DNA of 64,000 nucleotides from Granulicella rosea (GCF_900188085.1 NZ_FZOU01000001.1:1364001-1428000); one strand, 5' to 3'; shown: positions 25,568 through 36,272, counted from the first letter of the stretch. The notes: generated from the sequence alone by a model not told the origin. Numbers and translations: made by a program.

Positions 25568-26773
25568 TTATACGCCACTCGCCTCGCTGGAAATCGAGGC
25601 CGGGCGCCGCTCCGACAGGCTCATGACCAGGATGCCGATCGCCGCTGCGAACGGTAGAGCCAGCGCCACCTGCAGCGAATTCGCGCGCGTCGAGACCACA
25701 CCCATCAGCCACGGCAGGGCCGCCGCCCCGATCGCCGAAGCCGCGATCATCAGCCCGGCCTGCCGCTCCGAAGGGCCGCGTCCGATGAAGATGGAAAACG
25801 TCGCCGGGAAGACCGGCGAGAGGCTCAACCCCAGCAGCACCGCGAAGACCGCAATCGCGCCCGCGCTGTGCGCCGTCGCCAGCGCGGCCGTGAAGACGGC
25901 AGCCAGCCCCAGGCCGACCCGCTGCAGCGTCGCGTCATGCATCTTCGTCAGGATGAACGACGCGACGGCGCGCCCGCCTGTCAGCCCCATCAGCAGCAGG
26001 ACGAAGGTGTACTGACTCAACGCCAGCGAGTTGCCGCCGCCGGTCTGGCCATAGCGCAACGCAAAGGTTGTCAGCCAGCCGCTCAGGCAGGTTTCGAGTC
26101 CTCCATACAGCACCATCACGCCGCAGAAAAAGAGAAACGCCGACGTCGCCATGCCTTCGGTTTTTACCCGTTCAGACGTGGAAGAGACAACACTCTCGGA
26201 GGCCAGCCCACGCGTCTGCAACGCCTGCGCCAGCGCGCAGAACAGAAACAGGAAGGCGAAGACCTCAAGCAGAAACTCCAGCGCAAACCGTGGCGTCAGC
26301 AGCGCCGCGAGGATCGGCGACAGCATTGCGCCGAAGCTCCAGACGAAATTGAGCCGCATCAGCGCGTTACCCCGGCTGGCCGCGAACCGGCGTCCGGCGA
26401 TTACATTGGTGACGGTGATCGTCCGCCCGATGCCCGCGCCGCCGATCGCGATCGCCGCGCACGCCGGCCACAGCCCTGGCGCAAGCGCAAATCCCAGCAG
26501 GCCGAAGCCCGCCGCCGCGAATCCCAGCAGCAGATCCCGACGCAACTTCGGCGTCACCGTCACCCCGCCGACGAACGCGCCGCAGAACTGCGCCAGCAGC
26601 AGCGTGCCGCCCTGCGCATCGGTGAGACCCCAGCGATGCGCCAGCAGGGGCAGAATCGGCCCCAGCAGCATCGTCCCCAACCCGGTCAAAACGGACCCGG
26701 AGTACATCAAACTCAACGAAGGAGCCGTCCGGTCCAACGCGGTACCGGCGGCCATACCAGAATCTTCGGCCAT
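25568..26773 (-). CDS. MFS transporter
   Basis: 401-aa major facilitator with about 12 transmembrane helices. The start MAEDSGMAAG leads into a first helix region (LSLMYSGSVLTGLGTML), and the central loop is hydrophilic (RGLASESVVSSTSERVKTEG). It resembles sugar/fucose-type or YfkF-like MFS permeases, but no substrate can be assigned. It is divergent from the CusF-SCO lipoprotein with only 30 bp between start codons, and ends 7 bp before the AddB-like start, so it may be co-transcribed with addB-addA. The frame stays open for some 1.2 kb upstream through the divergent gene, but only the part from 26773 is hydrophobic and coding-like. Confidence 0.85.
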   Translation of the reverse strand: MAEDSGMAAGTALDRTAPSLSLMYSGSVLTGLGTMLLGPILPLLAHRWGLTDAQGGTLLLAQFCGAFVGGVTVTPKLRRDLLLGFAAAGFGLLGFALAPGLWPACAAIAIGGAGIGRTITVTNVIAGRRFAASRGNALMRLNFVWSFGAMLSPILAALLTPRFALEFLLEVFAFLFLFCALAQALQTRGLASESVVSSTSERVKTEGMATSAFLFFCGVMVLYGGLETCLSGWLTTFALRYGQTGGGNSLALSQYTFVLLLMGLTGGRAVASFILTKMHDATLQRVGLGLAAVFTAALATAHSAGAIAVFAVLLGLSLSPVFPATFSIFIGRGPSERQAGLMIAASAIGAAALPWLMGVVSTRANSLQVALALPFAAAIGILVMSLSERRPASISSEASGV

Positions 26774-26803
26774 GAAACCATTATCATCGGCAAAGGAGTT
26801 TTC

Positions 26804-27700
26804 ATGCGCCTCAAGTACGTCCTGTTCCTTGGTTCTACCCTCGCGCTGGCCGGCTGCCACCAGCAGACGCCCGCCGACAAGGTCGCCGCCATGCCCCAGC
26901 AGACCTTCCACATGCGCGGCAAGATCGTCGACACCGACCCCTCGCGCGGCGAGATCACGGTCGACCACCAGGCCATTCCGGGCTTCATGGACGCCATGAC
27001 CATGCCCTACAAGCTCGCCCAACCCGAGACCATCTCCGAGATGCACAAGGGCGACATGATCACCGCCGACCTGCTCGTCCGCAAGGACGCCGCCGGCTTC
27101 CGCGCGCCGACCCTGGCCCACATCGTCGTCGTCGGGCAGGCGCGGCCGGACACGCTGCCTGCCGTTCAGTACAACGTTCCACAGGCAGGGCAGGACGTGC
27201 CGGACTTCCACCTGCTCAACCAGAGCGGCAAGACGATCGACCTCGCACAGTACAAGGGCAAGGCGCTGCTCCTCACCTTCGTCTACACGCGCTGCCCGCT
27301 GGCCGATTTCTGTCCGCGCATGAGCAACAACTTCGCCCAGATCGATCAGTCGCTCGCGTCCGATCCGGAGCTTTATAAGAACACGCACCTGCTCAGTATC
27401 AGCTTCGATCCCGCGTACGACACGCCGGCTGTGTTGAAGAGCTATGGCGGCGCGCACACCGGCAAGTTCACGAAGGAGACCTTCCAGCACTGGGAGTTCG
27501 CCGCACCTGCCGCAGCCGACCTGCTGAAGGTGGAGCAGTTTTTCAACGTCGGCGTCACGCCGGGTGGCGATCCGGCAAAGTTGAGCCATTCGCTCTCCAC
27601 CGTGCTGATCGGGAAAGACGGTAAGATTGTCGCCTGGCATCCGAGCAACGACTGGAAGCCGGAGGATGTGCTGGCCGAGGTGAAGCAAGCCGCAAAGTAG
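26804..27700 (+). CDS. CusF-SCO1/SenC fusion lipoprotein, copper handling
   Basis: 298-aa predicted lipoprotein (lipobox LALAGC). Residues about 35-110 match the CusF-type copper-binding fold (HMRGKIVDTDP..., IPGFMDAMTMPYKL with its Met pairs). Residues about 125-298 form an SCO1/SenC thioredoxin-like domain with YTRCPLADFCP (Cys164 and Cys170) and the conserved His in LSHSLSTVLI. SCO proteins deliver copper to cytochrome oxidase CuA. The cysteine spacing is CX5C, wider than classical CX3C; such CPLxDFC forms occur in CusF-fused members. An AAGGAG precedes the ATG. It is divergent from an MFS gene, and a hairpin repeat follows the stop. Confidence 0.88.
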   Translation: MRLKYVLFLGSTLALAGCHQQTPADKVAAMPQQTFHMRGKIVDTDPSRGEITVDHQAIPGFMDAMTMPYKLAQPETISEMHKGDMITADLLVRKDAAGFRAPTLAHIVVVGQARPDTLPAVQYNVPQAGQDVPDFHLLNQSGKTIDLAQYKGKALLLTFVYTRCPLADFCPRMSNNFAQIDQSLASDPELYKNTHLLSISFDPAYDTPAVLKSYGGAHTGKFTKETFQHWEFAAPAAADLLKVEQFFNVGVTPGGDPAKLSHSLSTVLIGKDGKIVAWHPSNDWKPEDVLAEVKQAAK

Positions 27701-27710
27701 TCCAATTTTC

Positions 27711-27771
27711 TTTTTGTTGTCATCCTGAGCTTTCTTGTTGTCATCCTGAGCGAAGCGAAGGATCTGCTTTT
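27711..27771 (-). repeat. Type A hairpin repeat with partial tandem copy
   Basis: Read on the minus strand, GCAGAT-CCTTCGC...GCTCAGG-ATGACAA (27738-27771) forms a short stem between the conserved flanks. About 20 bp of its end are repeated just upstream (27711-27730), a partial tandem duplication. It sits between the SCO-type gene stop and the DUF2252 gene. Confidence 0.75.
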
Positions 27772-27805
27772 GTCTTTGTCTGTAAGCCCGAGGCCGCAAA
27801 ACCCC

Positions 27806-29119
27806 ATGACCCAGCCCAAATCCGTCCACTCCCGTCTCCTTCTCGGCCAACATCAGCGCAAGCACATGCGTCGTGCCGAACATGCCGGCTGGGACCCGAA
27901 GCTGCGTCAAGAAAAGCCGCTCGACCTGCTTCATCGTGCCGAAAAAGGCCGGGTGCCGAAGCTCATCCAACTCAAGCATGAGCGCATGGCCGTCTCGCCC
28001 TTCGCCTTCTTTCGCGGCGCCGTGCCGGTCATGGCGTACGACCTATCGCTCGGCGCCAACACCGAGATCCTGAATCAGATCTGCGGCGACGCGCACGTTC
28101 GAAACCTCGGAGCCTTCGCCGCGCTGGATGGCCGTATCAACTTCGATATCAACGACTTCGACGAAACAGTTCGAGCTCCGTTTGAATGGGACGTCAAGCG
28201 CATGGCGACCAGCCTGATCCTGGCCGGGCGCGACGCCGGCATCCGCGACGGGCAGTCGTTCGCCGCTGCCGCCGCCATGCTCGAACGCTATCGCGAGAGC
28301 ATCCACCTCTTCGCGCACATGCCGTTGCTCGAGGCGGCGCGCTTCCAGGTGCATCGGCTCGGCGACGTCACGCCCATCGCCGAGATTCTCCGCGCCGCCG
28401 AGCGCGCCACGCCGATGCACAACCTCACTGCGCTCACCGTGCCGAACGCAGGCGCGAAGCCGCCCGCCCCGGCGCGCGTCTTCAAGGCCGAGCCGCCAGT
28501 GCTCACGCCCGTCTCGGACGCCGACCGCAACGCCGTCCTCGCCGCCCTGCCGGCCTACCTCGAAAGCCTGCAGCCGGAGCGCCGCCACCTCTTCGAGCGG
28601 TACACCTTCCTCGACGTCTGCTTCAAGGTTGTGGGCACGGGCTCGGTCGGCCTGCGCGACTACTGCCTCTACCTCCAGGGCAACGGCGAGCGCGACCCGC
28701 TCTTCCTGCAGATCAAGGAGGAGGCCGCATCGGCTTATACGCCGTACCTCGGCGACGCGGCTCCGCACCCCGTCCACCAGGGGCGCCGGACGGTCGAAGG
28801 GGAGCGCGCGATGCAGTTTCAGTCCGACCCCTTCCTCGGCTGGACCCAGATCGACGGCCGCGACTACATGGTCCGCCAGTTGAACGACCACAAGGCGTCG
28901 ATCAATCTCGCGACGTTGAAGTCCGCAAGCCTGCTGGCGTACGCCGAGGTCTGCGGCGAACTGCTGGCGCGCGGCCACGCTCGCTCGGGCGACGCAACCG
29001 TGCTGGCCGGCTATCTGGGCCAGTCCGACCGCTTCGACCAGGCCGTGCTGAAGTACGCCGAGGCTTATGCGGATCAGACCGAGGCGGATTGGAAGTTGTT
29101 GAAAAAGGCGAAGGCGTGA
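27806..29119 (+). CDS. DUF2252 family protein
   Basis: 437 aa and cytosolic, with no signal peptide. The conserved blocks are SPFAFFRGAVPVMAYDL, ICGDAHVRNLGAF, FDINDFDETVRAPFEWDVKR and, late, YMVRQLNDHKASINL. These define DUF2252, whose fold is thought to be kinase-like (the GDAHxxN and DINDFD motifs resemble aminoglycoside-phosphotransferase catalytic motifs). No substrate is established. ATG 27806 (MTQPKS) is preferred; upstream in-frame sequence is repeat DNA. A repeat hairpin follows the stop, then a GNAT gene. Confidence 0.85.
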   Translation: MTQPKSVHSRLLLGQHQRKHMRRAEHAGWDPKLRQEKPLDLLHRAEKGRVPKLIQLKHERMAVSPFAFFRGAVPVMAYDLSLGANTEILNQICGDAHVRNLGAFAALDGRINFDINDFDETVRAPFEWDVKRMATSLILAGRDAGIRDGQSFAAAAAMLERYRESIHLFAHMPLLEAARFQVHRLGDVTPIAEILRAAERATPMHNLTALTVPNAGAKPPAPARVFKAEPPVLTPVSDADRNAVLAALPAYLESLQPERRHLFERYTFLDVCFKVVGTGSVGLRDYCLYLQGNGERDPLFLQIKEEAASAYTPYLGDAAPHPVHQGRRTVEGERAMQFQSDPFLGWTQIDGRDYMVRQLNDHKASINLATLKSASLLAYAEVCGELLARGHARSGDATVLAGYLGQSDRFDQAVLKYAEAYADQTEADWKLLKKAKA

Positions 29120-29138
29120 AGTCTCGCGTCTACATTAT

Positions 29139-29165
29139 GTCGTTCCCAAGGGGAATCTGCTTTTC
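29139..29165 (-). repeat. Type A hairpin repeat
   Basis: On the minus strand GCAGATTCCCCTTGGGAACG: GTTCCC/GGGAAT form the stem and the GCAGAT flank is intact, while the other flank is ACGACA instead of ATGACA. It lies 20 bp after the DUF2252 stop. Confidence 0.65.
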
Positions 29166-29201
29166 GTATGAACTCGCTACACTCTCGTCTTGAAAACGCC
29201 C

Positions 29202-29741
29202 ATGCATATTCGCCTCGCTGAACCCGCCGACATCTCCGCGCTCAACGCATTGATCGAGCAGTCGATCCGTGGGCTGCAGACGAACGACTACACTCCCGCG
29301 CAGATCGAGGGCGCGCTGGGCCACGCGCTCGGACTCGATACGCAGCTCATCGCCGACCGGCACTACTTCGTCGCCGAGAGCGAGGACGGACGCCTGGCGG
29401 CCTGCGGCGGCTGGAGCAACCGGCGCACGCTCTTCGGCAGCGACCACGGCCCATGCCGCGAGGACGACTTCCTTGACCCAGCGGTCGACGCGGCGAAGAT
29501 TCGCGCCATCTTCGTGCACCCGGAGTTCGCCCGGCAAGGGCTCGGTTCGCGCATGCTGGCGCACTGCGAGGCGGCGGCGGTCGCGGCGGGCTTTCGCCGC
29601 TTCGAGATGGGCTCGACCATGACCGGCATCGCGCTCTACCGGCTGAAGGGCTATGCCGACGGCGAGCTTGTGCAGGTGCCATTGCCGAATGGCGAACATC
29701 TGCCGATTTTGCGTATGACGAAAGCGCTTCCGGCGGGGTGA
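29202..29741 (+). CDS. GNAT family N-acetyltransferase
   Basis: 179 aa. The acetyl-CoA binding motif A is visible as IFVHPEFARQGLGSRMLAHCEAAA (R/Q-x-x-G-x-G/A form), and the N-terminal MHIRLAEPADISALNALIEQ is typical of GNATs. The acceptor substrate is not predictable. ATG 29202 is preferred to a TTG at 29190. A 23-bp gap leads to the small membrane protein gene. Confidence 0.87.
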   Translation: MHIRLAEPADISALNALIEQSIRGLQTNDYTPAQIEGALGHALGLDTQLIADRHYFVAESEDGRLAACGGWSNRRTLFGSDHGPCREDDFLDPAVDAAKIRAIFVHPEFARQGLGSRMLAHCEAAAVAAGFRRFEMGSTMTGIALYRLKGYADGELVQVPLPNGEHLPILRMTKALPAG

Positions 29742-29764
29742 CGAAAAGCCTCTAGAATAGGCTC

Positions 29765-30145
29765 ATGTCCAAGCTCACTATCGTCTTTGGAGTTCTGCTG
29801 ATCGGCGTTGGCGCCGCTGCCTTCGTGATGGAGAACCACCACCCGCACACGCTCATTCCCGCCGGATTCGGTTTGCTGCTCGCGATCTTCGGCTTTCTGG
29901 CCGACACGCCCGATGCGAAGAAGCGCATGCTTTTCATGCACATTGCGGTCACGGTGGGCCTGCTGGGCTTCCTCGGGACGATTCCCGGCATTGTCGCGAC
30001 CATCCGCCGTGCGCTCGGCCAGATCGTCGCCAGCCCTGTCCCTGGCGCGGCGCTGGTCCAGACCGCGATGGGCGTGATCTGCTTCGTCTACGTCGTGCTG
30101 TGCGTGCGCTCGTTCATCGCCGCCCGCAAGGCGCGTCTGGCCTGA
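29765..30145 (+). CDS. Small four-helix membrane protein, unknown function
   Basis: 126 aa with four predicted transmembrane helices (about 5-20, 29-46, 56-74, 97-115), short charged loops (MENHHPH, DTPDAKKR) and a positively charged tail (RSFIAARKARLA). I do not recognise a named family; similar small proteins occur in Acidobacteriota and Planctomycetes. It lies 23 bp after the GNAT gene and before an ABC exporter. A long perfect hairpin (30151-30185) follows its stop. Confidence 0.75.
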   Translation: MSKLTIVFGVLLIGVGAAAFVMENHHPHTLIPAGFGLLLAIFGFLADTPDAKKRMLFMHIAVTVGLLGFLGTIPGIVATIRRALGQIVASPVPGAALVQTAMGVICFVYVVLCVRSFIAARKARLA

Positions 30146-30150
30146 TCCCG

Positions 30151-30185
30151 GCGGCGAGGGTGCACGGAATCCGCACCCTCGCCGC
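30151..30185. terminator. Perfect 13-bp hairpin before the ABC exporter
   Basis: GCGGCGAGGGTGC (30151-30163) pairs perfectly with 30173-30185 around a 9-nt loop, right after the small membrane protein stop. There is no U-tract, so it may be a factor-dependent terminator or an mRNA-stabilising 3' structure. Confidence 0.55.
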
Positions 30186-30226
30186 GCCGCGTAGCATCCA
30201 ATGGGGGCCGTCGTACACTGGAGCCC

Positions 30227-32128
<1,902 letters not shown>

Positions 32129-32184
32129 TCCTGCGAAGTTGCTCTCATGAGCTAATATAGGGGCCAGCGGTTGGGGGTGAGGTT

Positions 32185-32385
32185 ATGCAGACACTTGAGT
32201 CGACGCCGCAGGTTCCCGTTGGGACGATCAAGAGCTTTGGCGCGTTCGGTCCGAAATATGAGGTTGGTTCGGCGGTTCGGCGGCTCGAGGATGGAGACTG
32301 GCTTGTCGAGGTCAAGATAGTTGAGACCGGGGAGTTGGCGGAGTATCGGCTATCGCGCTTGACCGATGACCCGGAGGCTCGCTAA
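32185..32385 (+). CDS. DUF5397-like VapX-type antitoxin
   Basis: 66 aa. The sequence IKSFGAFGPKYEVG...RLEDGDWLVEVKIVETGELAEYRLS is the DUF5397 pattern, a small beta-rich protein usually encoded just upstream of VapD. In Haemophilus the pair VapX/VapD is a toxin-antitoxin module with VapX the antitoxin. It has a good SD (GGTGAGG) upstream. Its TAA overlaps the vapD ATG by one base (TAATG), so it is translated with the toxin. Base composition is visibly less GC-rich than the flanking genes, suggesting acquisition. Confidence 0.8.
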   Translation: MQTLESTPQVPVGTIKSFGAFGPKYEVGSAVRRLEDGDWLVEVKIVETGELAEYRLSRLTDDPEAR

Positions 32386-32669
32386 TGTATGCAGTCGCCT
32401 TCGACCTGGTTGTAGCCGATACCGAAGTGCACCATCCCAAAGGTGTCTCGCAGGCATATACCGATATCGGAGCAATCCTCGGAGAGTATGGCTTTCGCCG
32501 AGTGCAGGGTAGCCTCTATGTGACCGACGACGAGAATATGGCGAATCTCTTCATTGCAATTCAGGAGCTTCGTTCGAGAGCCTGGTTCCCGAAGTCGGTC
32601 CGTGATATTCGCGCCTTCCGGATTGAGCAGTGGTCGGACTTTACTCCGGTGGTAAAGTCCGGCCGGTAG
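32385..32669 (+). CDS. vapD: VapD-like endoribonuclease toxin
   Basis: 94-aa protein of the VapD family, a ferredoxin-like fold related to Cas2 and known as an mRNA-cleaving RNase in Haemophilus and Helicobacter. MYAVAFDL with the N-terminal Asp, GEYGFRRVQGSLYV and the C-terminal WFPKSVRDIRAFRIEQWSDFT block match the family. It overlaps the upstream antitoxin by one base and ends only 6 bp from the stop of the convergent oligopeptidase gene. Family length is about 91-95 aa, so it appears intact. Confidence 0.87.
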   Translation: MYAVAFDLVVADTEVHHPKGVSQAYTDIGAILGEYGFRRVQGSLYVTDDENMANLFIAIQELRSRAWFPKSVRDIRAFRIEQWSDFTPVVKSGR

Positions 32670-32675
32670 TACCGC

Positions 32676-34736
32676 TCAGCTCGCCGCCCCAAGCTCCGTC
32701 AGCAGGAATGCGTAGTCGAAGGCAATCTCCTTCAGGTAGTCGTAGCGCCCGCTGGCGCCGCCGTGGCCTGCCTCCATGTTGATGTGAAGGAGCAGCGGTG
32801 TGTCGTTCTGCTTCAGCGTGCGCAGTTTGGCGACGTACTTGGCGGGCTCCCAATACATCACCTGCGAGTCGTTCAGGCTGGTCTTGACCAGCATGGCCGG
32901 GTAGTCCGCTGCCTTCAGGTTGTCGTAGGGCGAGTAGGCGCGCATGGTCGCGAAGGCCTCGGGTTCGTTCGGATTGCCCCACTCCTCGTACTCGGCGACG
33001 GTGAGGGGCAGGGTCGCGTCGAGCATTGTGTTCATCACGTCGACGAACGGCACATGCGACAGCACGACCTGGAAGAGCTCCGGCCGCAGGTTGACGACCG
33101 CGCCCATCAGCAGACCGCCGGCGCTGCCGCCCTCGATGGCGACGCGGTCCGGCGAGCCGTATCCCTGTGCGACGAGCGCCTCGGTGACCGCGACGAAGTC
33201 GGTGAAGGTGTTCATCTTCACCTGCATCTTACCCGCGTCGTGCCACGCGTCGCCCAACTCGCCGCCGCCGCGGATGTGCGCGTAGGCCAGCACCACGCCG
33301 CGGTCGAGCAGGCTGAGCCGCGTGGGACTGAAGCCGACCGGCAGCGCGTAGCCGTACGATCCGTAGCCGTAGACGTAGAGCGCATTCGTGGCGTCCTTGC
33401 TGAAGCGGTCAGTGCGGTAGACGAGCGAGACCGGCACCTGCACGCCGTCCGCCGCCGCGATCCACAGGCGTTCGGAGGCGTATTGCGACCGGTCGAAGCC
33501 GCCCGGAACCTCCTGCTGCTTCAGCAGCTTCGAGACGCCGGTGGCGACGTCGTACTCGTAGACCGAAGCGGGCGCGACCAGCGAGGTATAGCTGTAGCGG
33601 AAGACCCGGGTGTCGAACTCGCGGTTAGCGTGCGCGCCGGCGCTGTAGGTAGGTTCGGGGAAGGCGATCTCGCGACGGTTTGCCAGTTCGCCTTTTTCGT
33701 TCAGATCGAAGACGCTGAGGGTCGGCAGGCCAAGCCGGCGCTCGGACAGGACGCAGAAGCTGGCGAAGAGGTCGAAGTCCTCAAGCGGCACATCGCCCTT
33801 ATAGATCTCGGTCCAGTGTTCGCGACCAGGTGTGGCCACGGGCGCGGCGACGAGACGGAAGTTGTCGGTGGTGTCGTTGGTGCGGATATAGAAGACGCCG
33901 TCGCGGTGCTCGGGGTGGTACTCCTGATCGTCCACGCGTGGCGCGATGAGGGTGAGTTGAGCCAGCGGCGTATTCGAGGGCATGAAACGGTACTCGTTCG
34001 TCGTGTGACTGCCGGATTCGACGAAGATGTACTGGCGGTCGCGGGTGCGGCCTACGCCAAGGTTGAACCGCTCGTCGGCCTCCTCAAACACCAGAACATC
34101 CGGTTCGGAGCTGCCGAGCGCATGCCGGTGGAGCTGGTTCTGGCGCTTGGTCTGCTCGTCTTCGGTTGTGTAAAAGAGCGTGGCGGAGTCGGCTGCCCAG
34201 GCGAGCGAGCCGACGCGGAAGGCGGTGTCGGACAGGTCGGCGCCGGTCGCGAGGTCGCGGATGTGCAGCGTGTACTGGCGGAAGCCGGTGTTGTCGGTCG
34301 TGTAGGCGAGCAGCCGGTTGTCGGGGCTGACGCTCATGCTCCCGACGGACATGAAGGCCTGTCCGACGGCGAGCGCGTTCACGTCGAGCAGAATCTCATC
34401 CGGCGCGCCGGCTTCGGCCCGGCGGCGGCAGTGGATCGGGTACTGGCTACCCTCGACGGTGCGGCTCCAGTAAAGGTAGCCCGAGTCCGGGTAGGGAACG
34501 GACTCGTCTGTCTCCTTGATATGCGAGAGCATCTCGCGGTAGAGCGTGGCCTGCAGCTCGGTCGTCGGCGCCATGGCGGCCTCGGTGTACGCGTTCTCGG
34601 CGGCGAGGTAGGCGAGCGTCTCGGGCGACTCCTTCTCGCGCAGCCAGCCGTAGTCGTCCTCAAGCGTCGTGCCGTGGATGCGGGTGGGGTTGGGCTGACG
34701 GCGGGCGACGGGCGGCTGCTGGTTCGGCGTAATCAT
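32676..34736 (-). CDS. Oligopeptidase B (S9 prolyl oligopeptidase family)
   Basis: 686-aa cytosolic serine peptidase: a seven-bladed propeller N-terminal half and an alpha/beta hydrolase C-terminal half. The nucleophile Ser538 is in EGGSAGGLLMG, the acid Asp in SLNDSQVMYWEP and the base His in EAGHGGASGR. The acidic/ENP-type C-terminal loops and the propeller N-terminus (HGTTLEDDYGWLREK) place it in the oligopeptidase B subgroup, which cuts short peptides after Arg or Lys. ATG 34736 (MITPNQQ) is preferred; an upstream in-frame start at 34823 would overlap the divergent TPM gene. No signal peptide. Confidence 0.9.
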   Translation of the reverse strand: MITPNQQPPVARRQPNPTRIHGTTLEDDYGWLREKESPETLAYLAAENAYTEAAMAPTTELQATLYREMLSHIKETDESVPYPDSGYLYWSRTVEGSQYPIHCRRRAEAGAPDEILLDVNALAVGQAFMSVGSMSVSPDNRLLAYTTDNTGFRQYTLHIRDLATGADLSDTAFRVGSLAWAADSATLFYTTEDEQTKRQNQLHRHALGSSEPDVLVFEEADERFNLGVGRTRDRQYIFVESGSHTTNEYRFMPSNTPLAQLTLIAPRVDDQEYHPEHRDGVFYIRTNDTTDNFRLVAAPVATPGREHWTEIYKGDVPLEDFDLFASFCVLSERRLGLPTLSVFDLNEKGELANRREIAFPEPTYSAGAHANREFDTRVFRYSYTSLVAPASVYEYDVATGVSKLLKQQEVPGGFDRSQYASERLWIAAADGVQVPVSLVYRTDRFSKDATNALYVYGYGSYGYALPVGFSPTRLSLLDRGVVLAYAHIRGGGELGDAWHDAGKMQVKMNTFTDFVAVTEALVAQGYGSPDRVAIEGGSAGGLLMGAVVNLRPELFQVVLSHVPFVDVMNTMLDATLPLTVAEYEEWGNPNEPEAFATMRAYSPYDNLKAADYPAMLVKTSLNDSQVMYWEPAKYVAKLRTLKQNDTPLLLHINMEAGHGGASGRYDYLKEIAFDYAFLLTELGAAS

Positions 34737-34822
34737 CTTGGACAGAATACGTGAGTTGCCCCGAACTCCGCTCGCGGTAAGGACGGGAACAAAGCGACGC
34801 GCGCAAGCGTAGACTGTTAGCA

Positions 34823-35593
34823 ATGAACCGGCTTCTTCGACCGCTGCTCGTACTGCTGCTTGTGTTGTTGCCCGCGGGCGTTCTGTCCGCGGAGAAGGTA
34901 GCCGACCTTCCCAAACCGACCAGCTACGTTAGCGATTTCGCCGGGGTGCTGAGTCCGTCCACGAAGCAGCAGCTCGAAGACCTCTGCACCGCCGTCGACC
35001 AACAGGCGCATGCGCAGATCGCGGTCGTCACGATCAAGACGTTGGACGACGATCAGACGATCGAGGAGTTCAGCACGGAGCTGGAAGACAAGTGGAAGGT
35101 GGGCAACAAGTCGGACCAGGGCGTCCTGCTGGTCGTCGTGCTGAACCCGCGCAAGGATCGCATCGAGGTTGGATACGGGCTTGAGGGAATCCTGAACGAC
35201 GCCAAGGTTGGCGGCATCCGCGATGCGATGAAGCCCGCGCTCGGCCAGAACGACTACGACCGGGGCATCACGGTGGGAGCGCAGCAGCTTGCGACCATCA
35301 TTGCGGCGGACGCTGGCGTCACGCTCAGCCCGATCCAGCACCACTATCGCCGGGTGGACGCGGCGCCGCAGCGTTCGGGCGCCGGTCAGATCGTCGTCGT
35401 GATCGTCTTCATCCTGATCGTCGTCATCCTTGCGAGCACGGGCAACATCGGCTGGCTCTTCGTCATCCTCAACATGTTCATGGGTGGCGGCGGAGGAGGC
35501 GGCGGTCGAAACGACCGGGACGGCGGCGGGGGAGGCTTCGGCGGCTTTGGCGGAGGCAGCTCGGGCGGCGGCGGAGCCTCGGGCGACTACTAA
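34823..35593 (+). CDS. TPM-domain (YgcG-like) membrane protein
   Basis: 256 aa: signal peptide (about 1-22), TPM domain about 30-165 (VSDFAGVLSPSTKQQLEDL, DQGVLLVVVLNPRKDRIEVGYGLEG), one transmembrane helix about 196-222, then a Gly-rich tail (GGGGGGGGR, GGFGGFGGGSSGGGG). TPM proteins are membrane-anchored, poorly understood phosphatase-like or assembly factors, and the Gly-rich tail is typical. It is followed 71 bp later by a lemA gene, a pairing seen widely in bacteria. Confidence 0.88.
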   Translation: MNRLLRPLLVLLLVLLPAGVLSAEKVADLPKPTSYVSDFAGVLSPSTKQQLEDLCTAVDQQAHAQIAVVTIKTLDDDQTIEEFSTELEDKWKVGNKSDQGVLLVVVLNPRKDRIEVGYGLEGILNDAKVGGIRDAMKPALGQNDYDRGITVGAQQLATIIAADAGVTLSPIQHHYRRVDAAPQRSGAGQIVVVIVFILIVVILASTGNIGWLFVILNMFMGGGGGGGGRNDRDGGGGGFGGFGGGSSGGGGASGDY

Positions 35594-35664
35594 ATTTCAC
35601 GCCGGGTGATACATTCAACCCGGATAGCCTGTAGATTCAAAACGTTGGATACGCGGTACGGAGG

Positions 35665-36255
35665 ATGGGCATGAAGGGTCTGTGGGTAGGTCTGGGAGTC
35701 GTCGGAGTCATTGTGCTGGTGCTGCTGTTCACCGGCGGCAGCTACATCAGCGCGAAGAACGCGATGGTCCAGAAGAATGAAGATGTGGACCGCGCGTACT
35801 CGCAGGTCAACATTCAGCAGCAGCGGCGCCTGGACCTGATCCCGAACCTGGTGGCTTCGGTGAAGGGTTATGTGAACGAAGAGACGACCGTGCTGACGAA
35901 CATTGCGAACGCCCGCGCGGGCGTCGTGGCGGCCGGTTCGGATCGCTCGGCGAGCATCAAGGCGAACAGCAACCTGGACGTGGCGATCAGCCCGCTGCTC
36001 CGGCTGCAGGAGAACTACCCCAACCTGAAGTCGGACGCGCAGTTCATCCGACTGACGGACGAGCTGGCCGGAACCGAAAATCGCATCGCTGTCGAGCGCG
36101 GCCGGTACAACAAGACGCTCGAGGACTACAACGTCTTCGTGCGCCAGTTCCCGAACAGCTTCTGGGCAAACATCGCCGGCTTCCACTACCGCGACGAGTA
36201 CTTCAAGGGCGATCCCTCGAATGCAACCGCACCCAAGGTCGACTTCGGCAAATAG
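35665..36255 (+). CDS. lemA: LemA family protein
   Basis: 196 aa with an N-terminal transmembrane helix (about 6-24), then the helical LemA bundle with the hallmark QVNIQQQRRLDLIPNLVASVKGY and ENRIAVERGRYNKTLEDYN. The C-terminal part is expected outside the membrane. Function remains uncertain despite wide conservation. A second ATG two codons in is equally possible. It is paired with the TPM gene upstream. A Rho-independent terminator follows the stop. Confidence 0.92.
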   Translation: MGMKGLWVGLGVVGVIVLVLLFTGGSYISAKNAMVQKNEDVDRAYSQVNIQQQRRLDLIPNLVASVKGYVNEETTVLTNIANARAGVVAAGSDRSASIKANSNLDVAISPLLRLQENYPNLKSDAQFIRLTDELAGTENRIAVERGRYNKTLEDYNVFVRQFPNSFWANIAGFHYRDEYFKGDPSNATAPKVDFGK

Positions 36256-36272
36256 GCCGGGATAAGAAGGCA

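Noticed and set aside
26774..27979. Long N-terminal extension of the MFS gene
   Set aside because: It runs antisense through the CusF-SCO gene and into repeat DNA; the hydrophobic protein begins at 26773.
32763..34754. 663-codon plus-strand frame opposite oligopeptidase B
   Set aside because: The minus strand has the full serine peptidase triad; the plus frame is compositional shadow.
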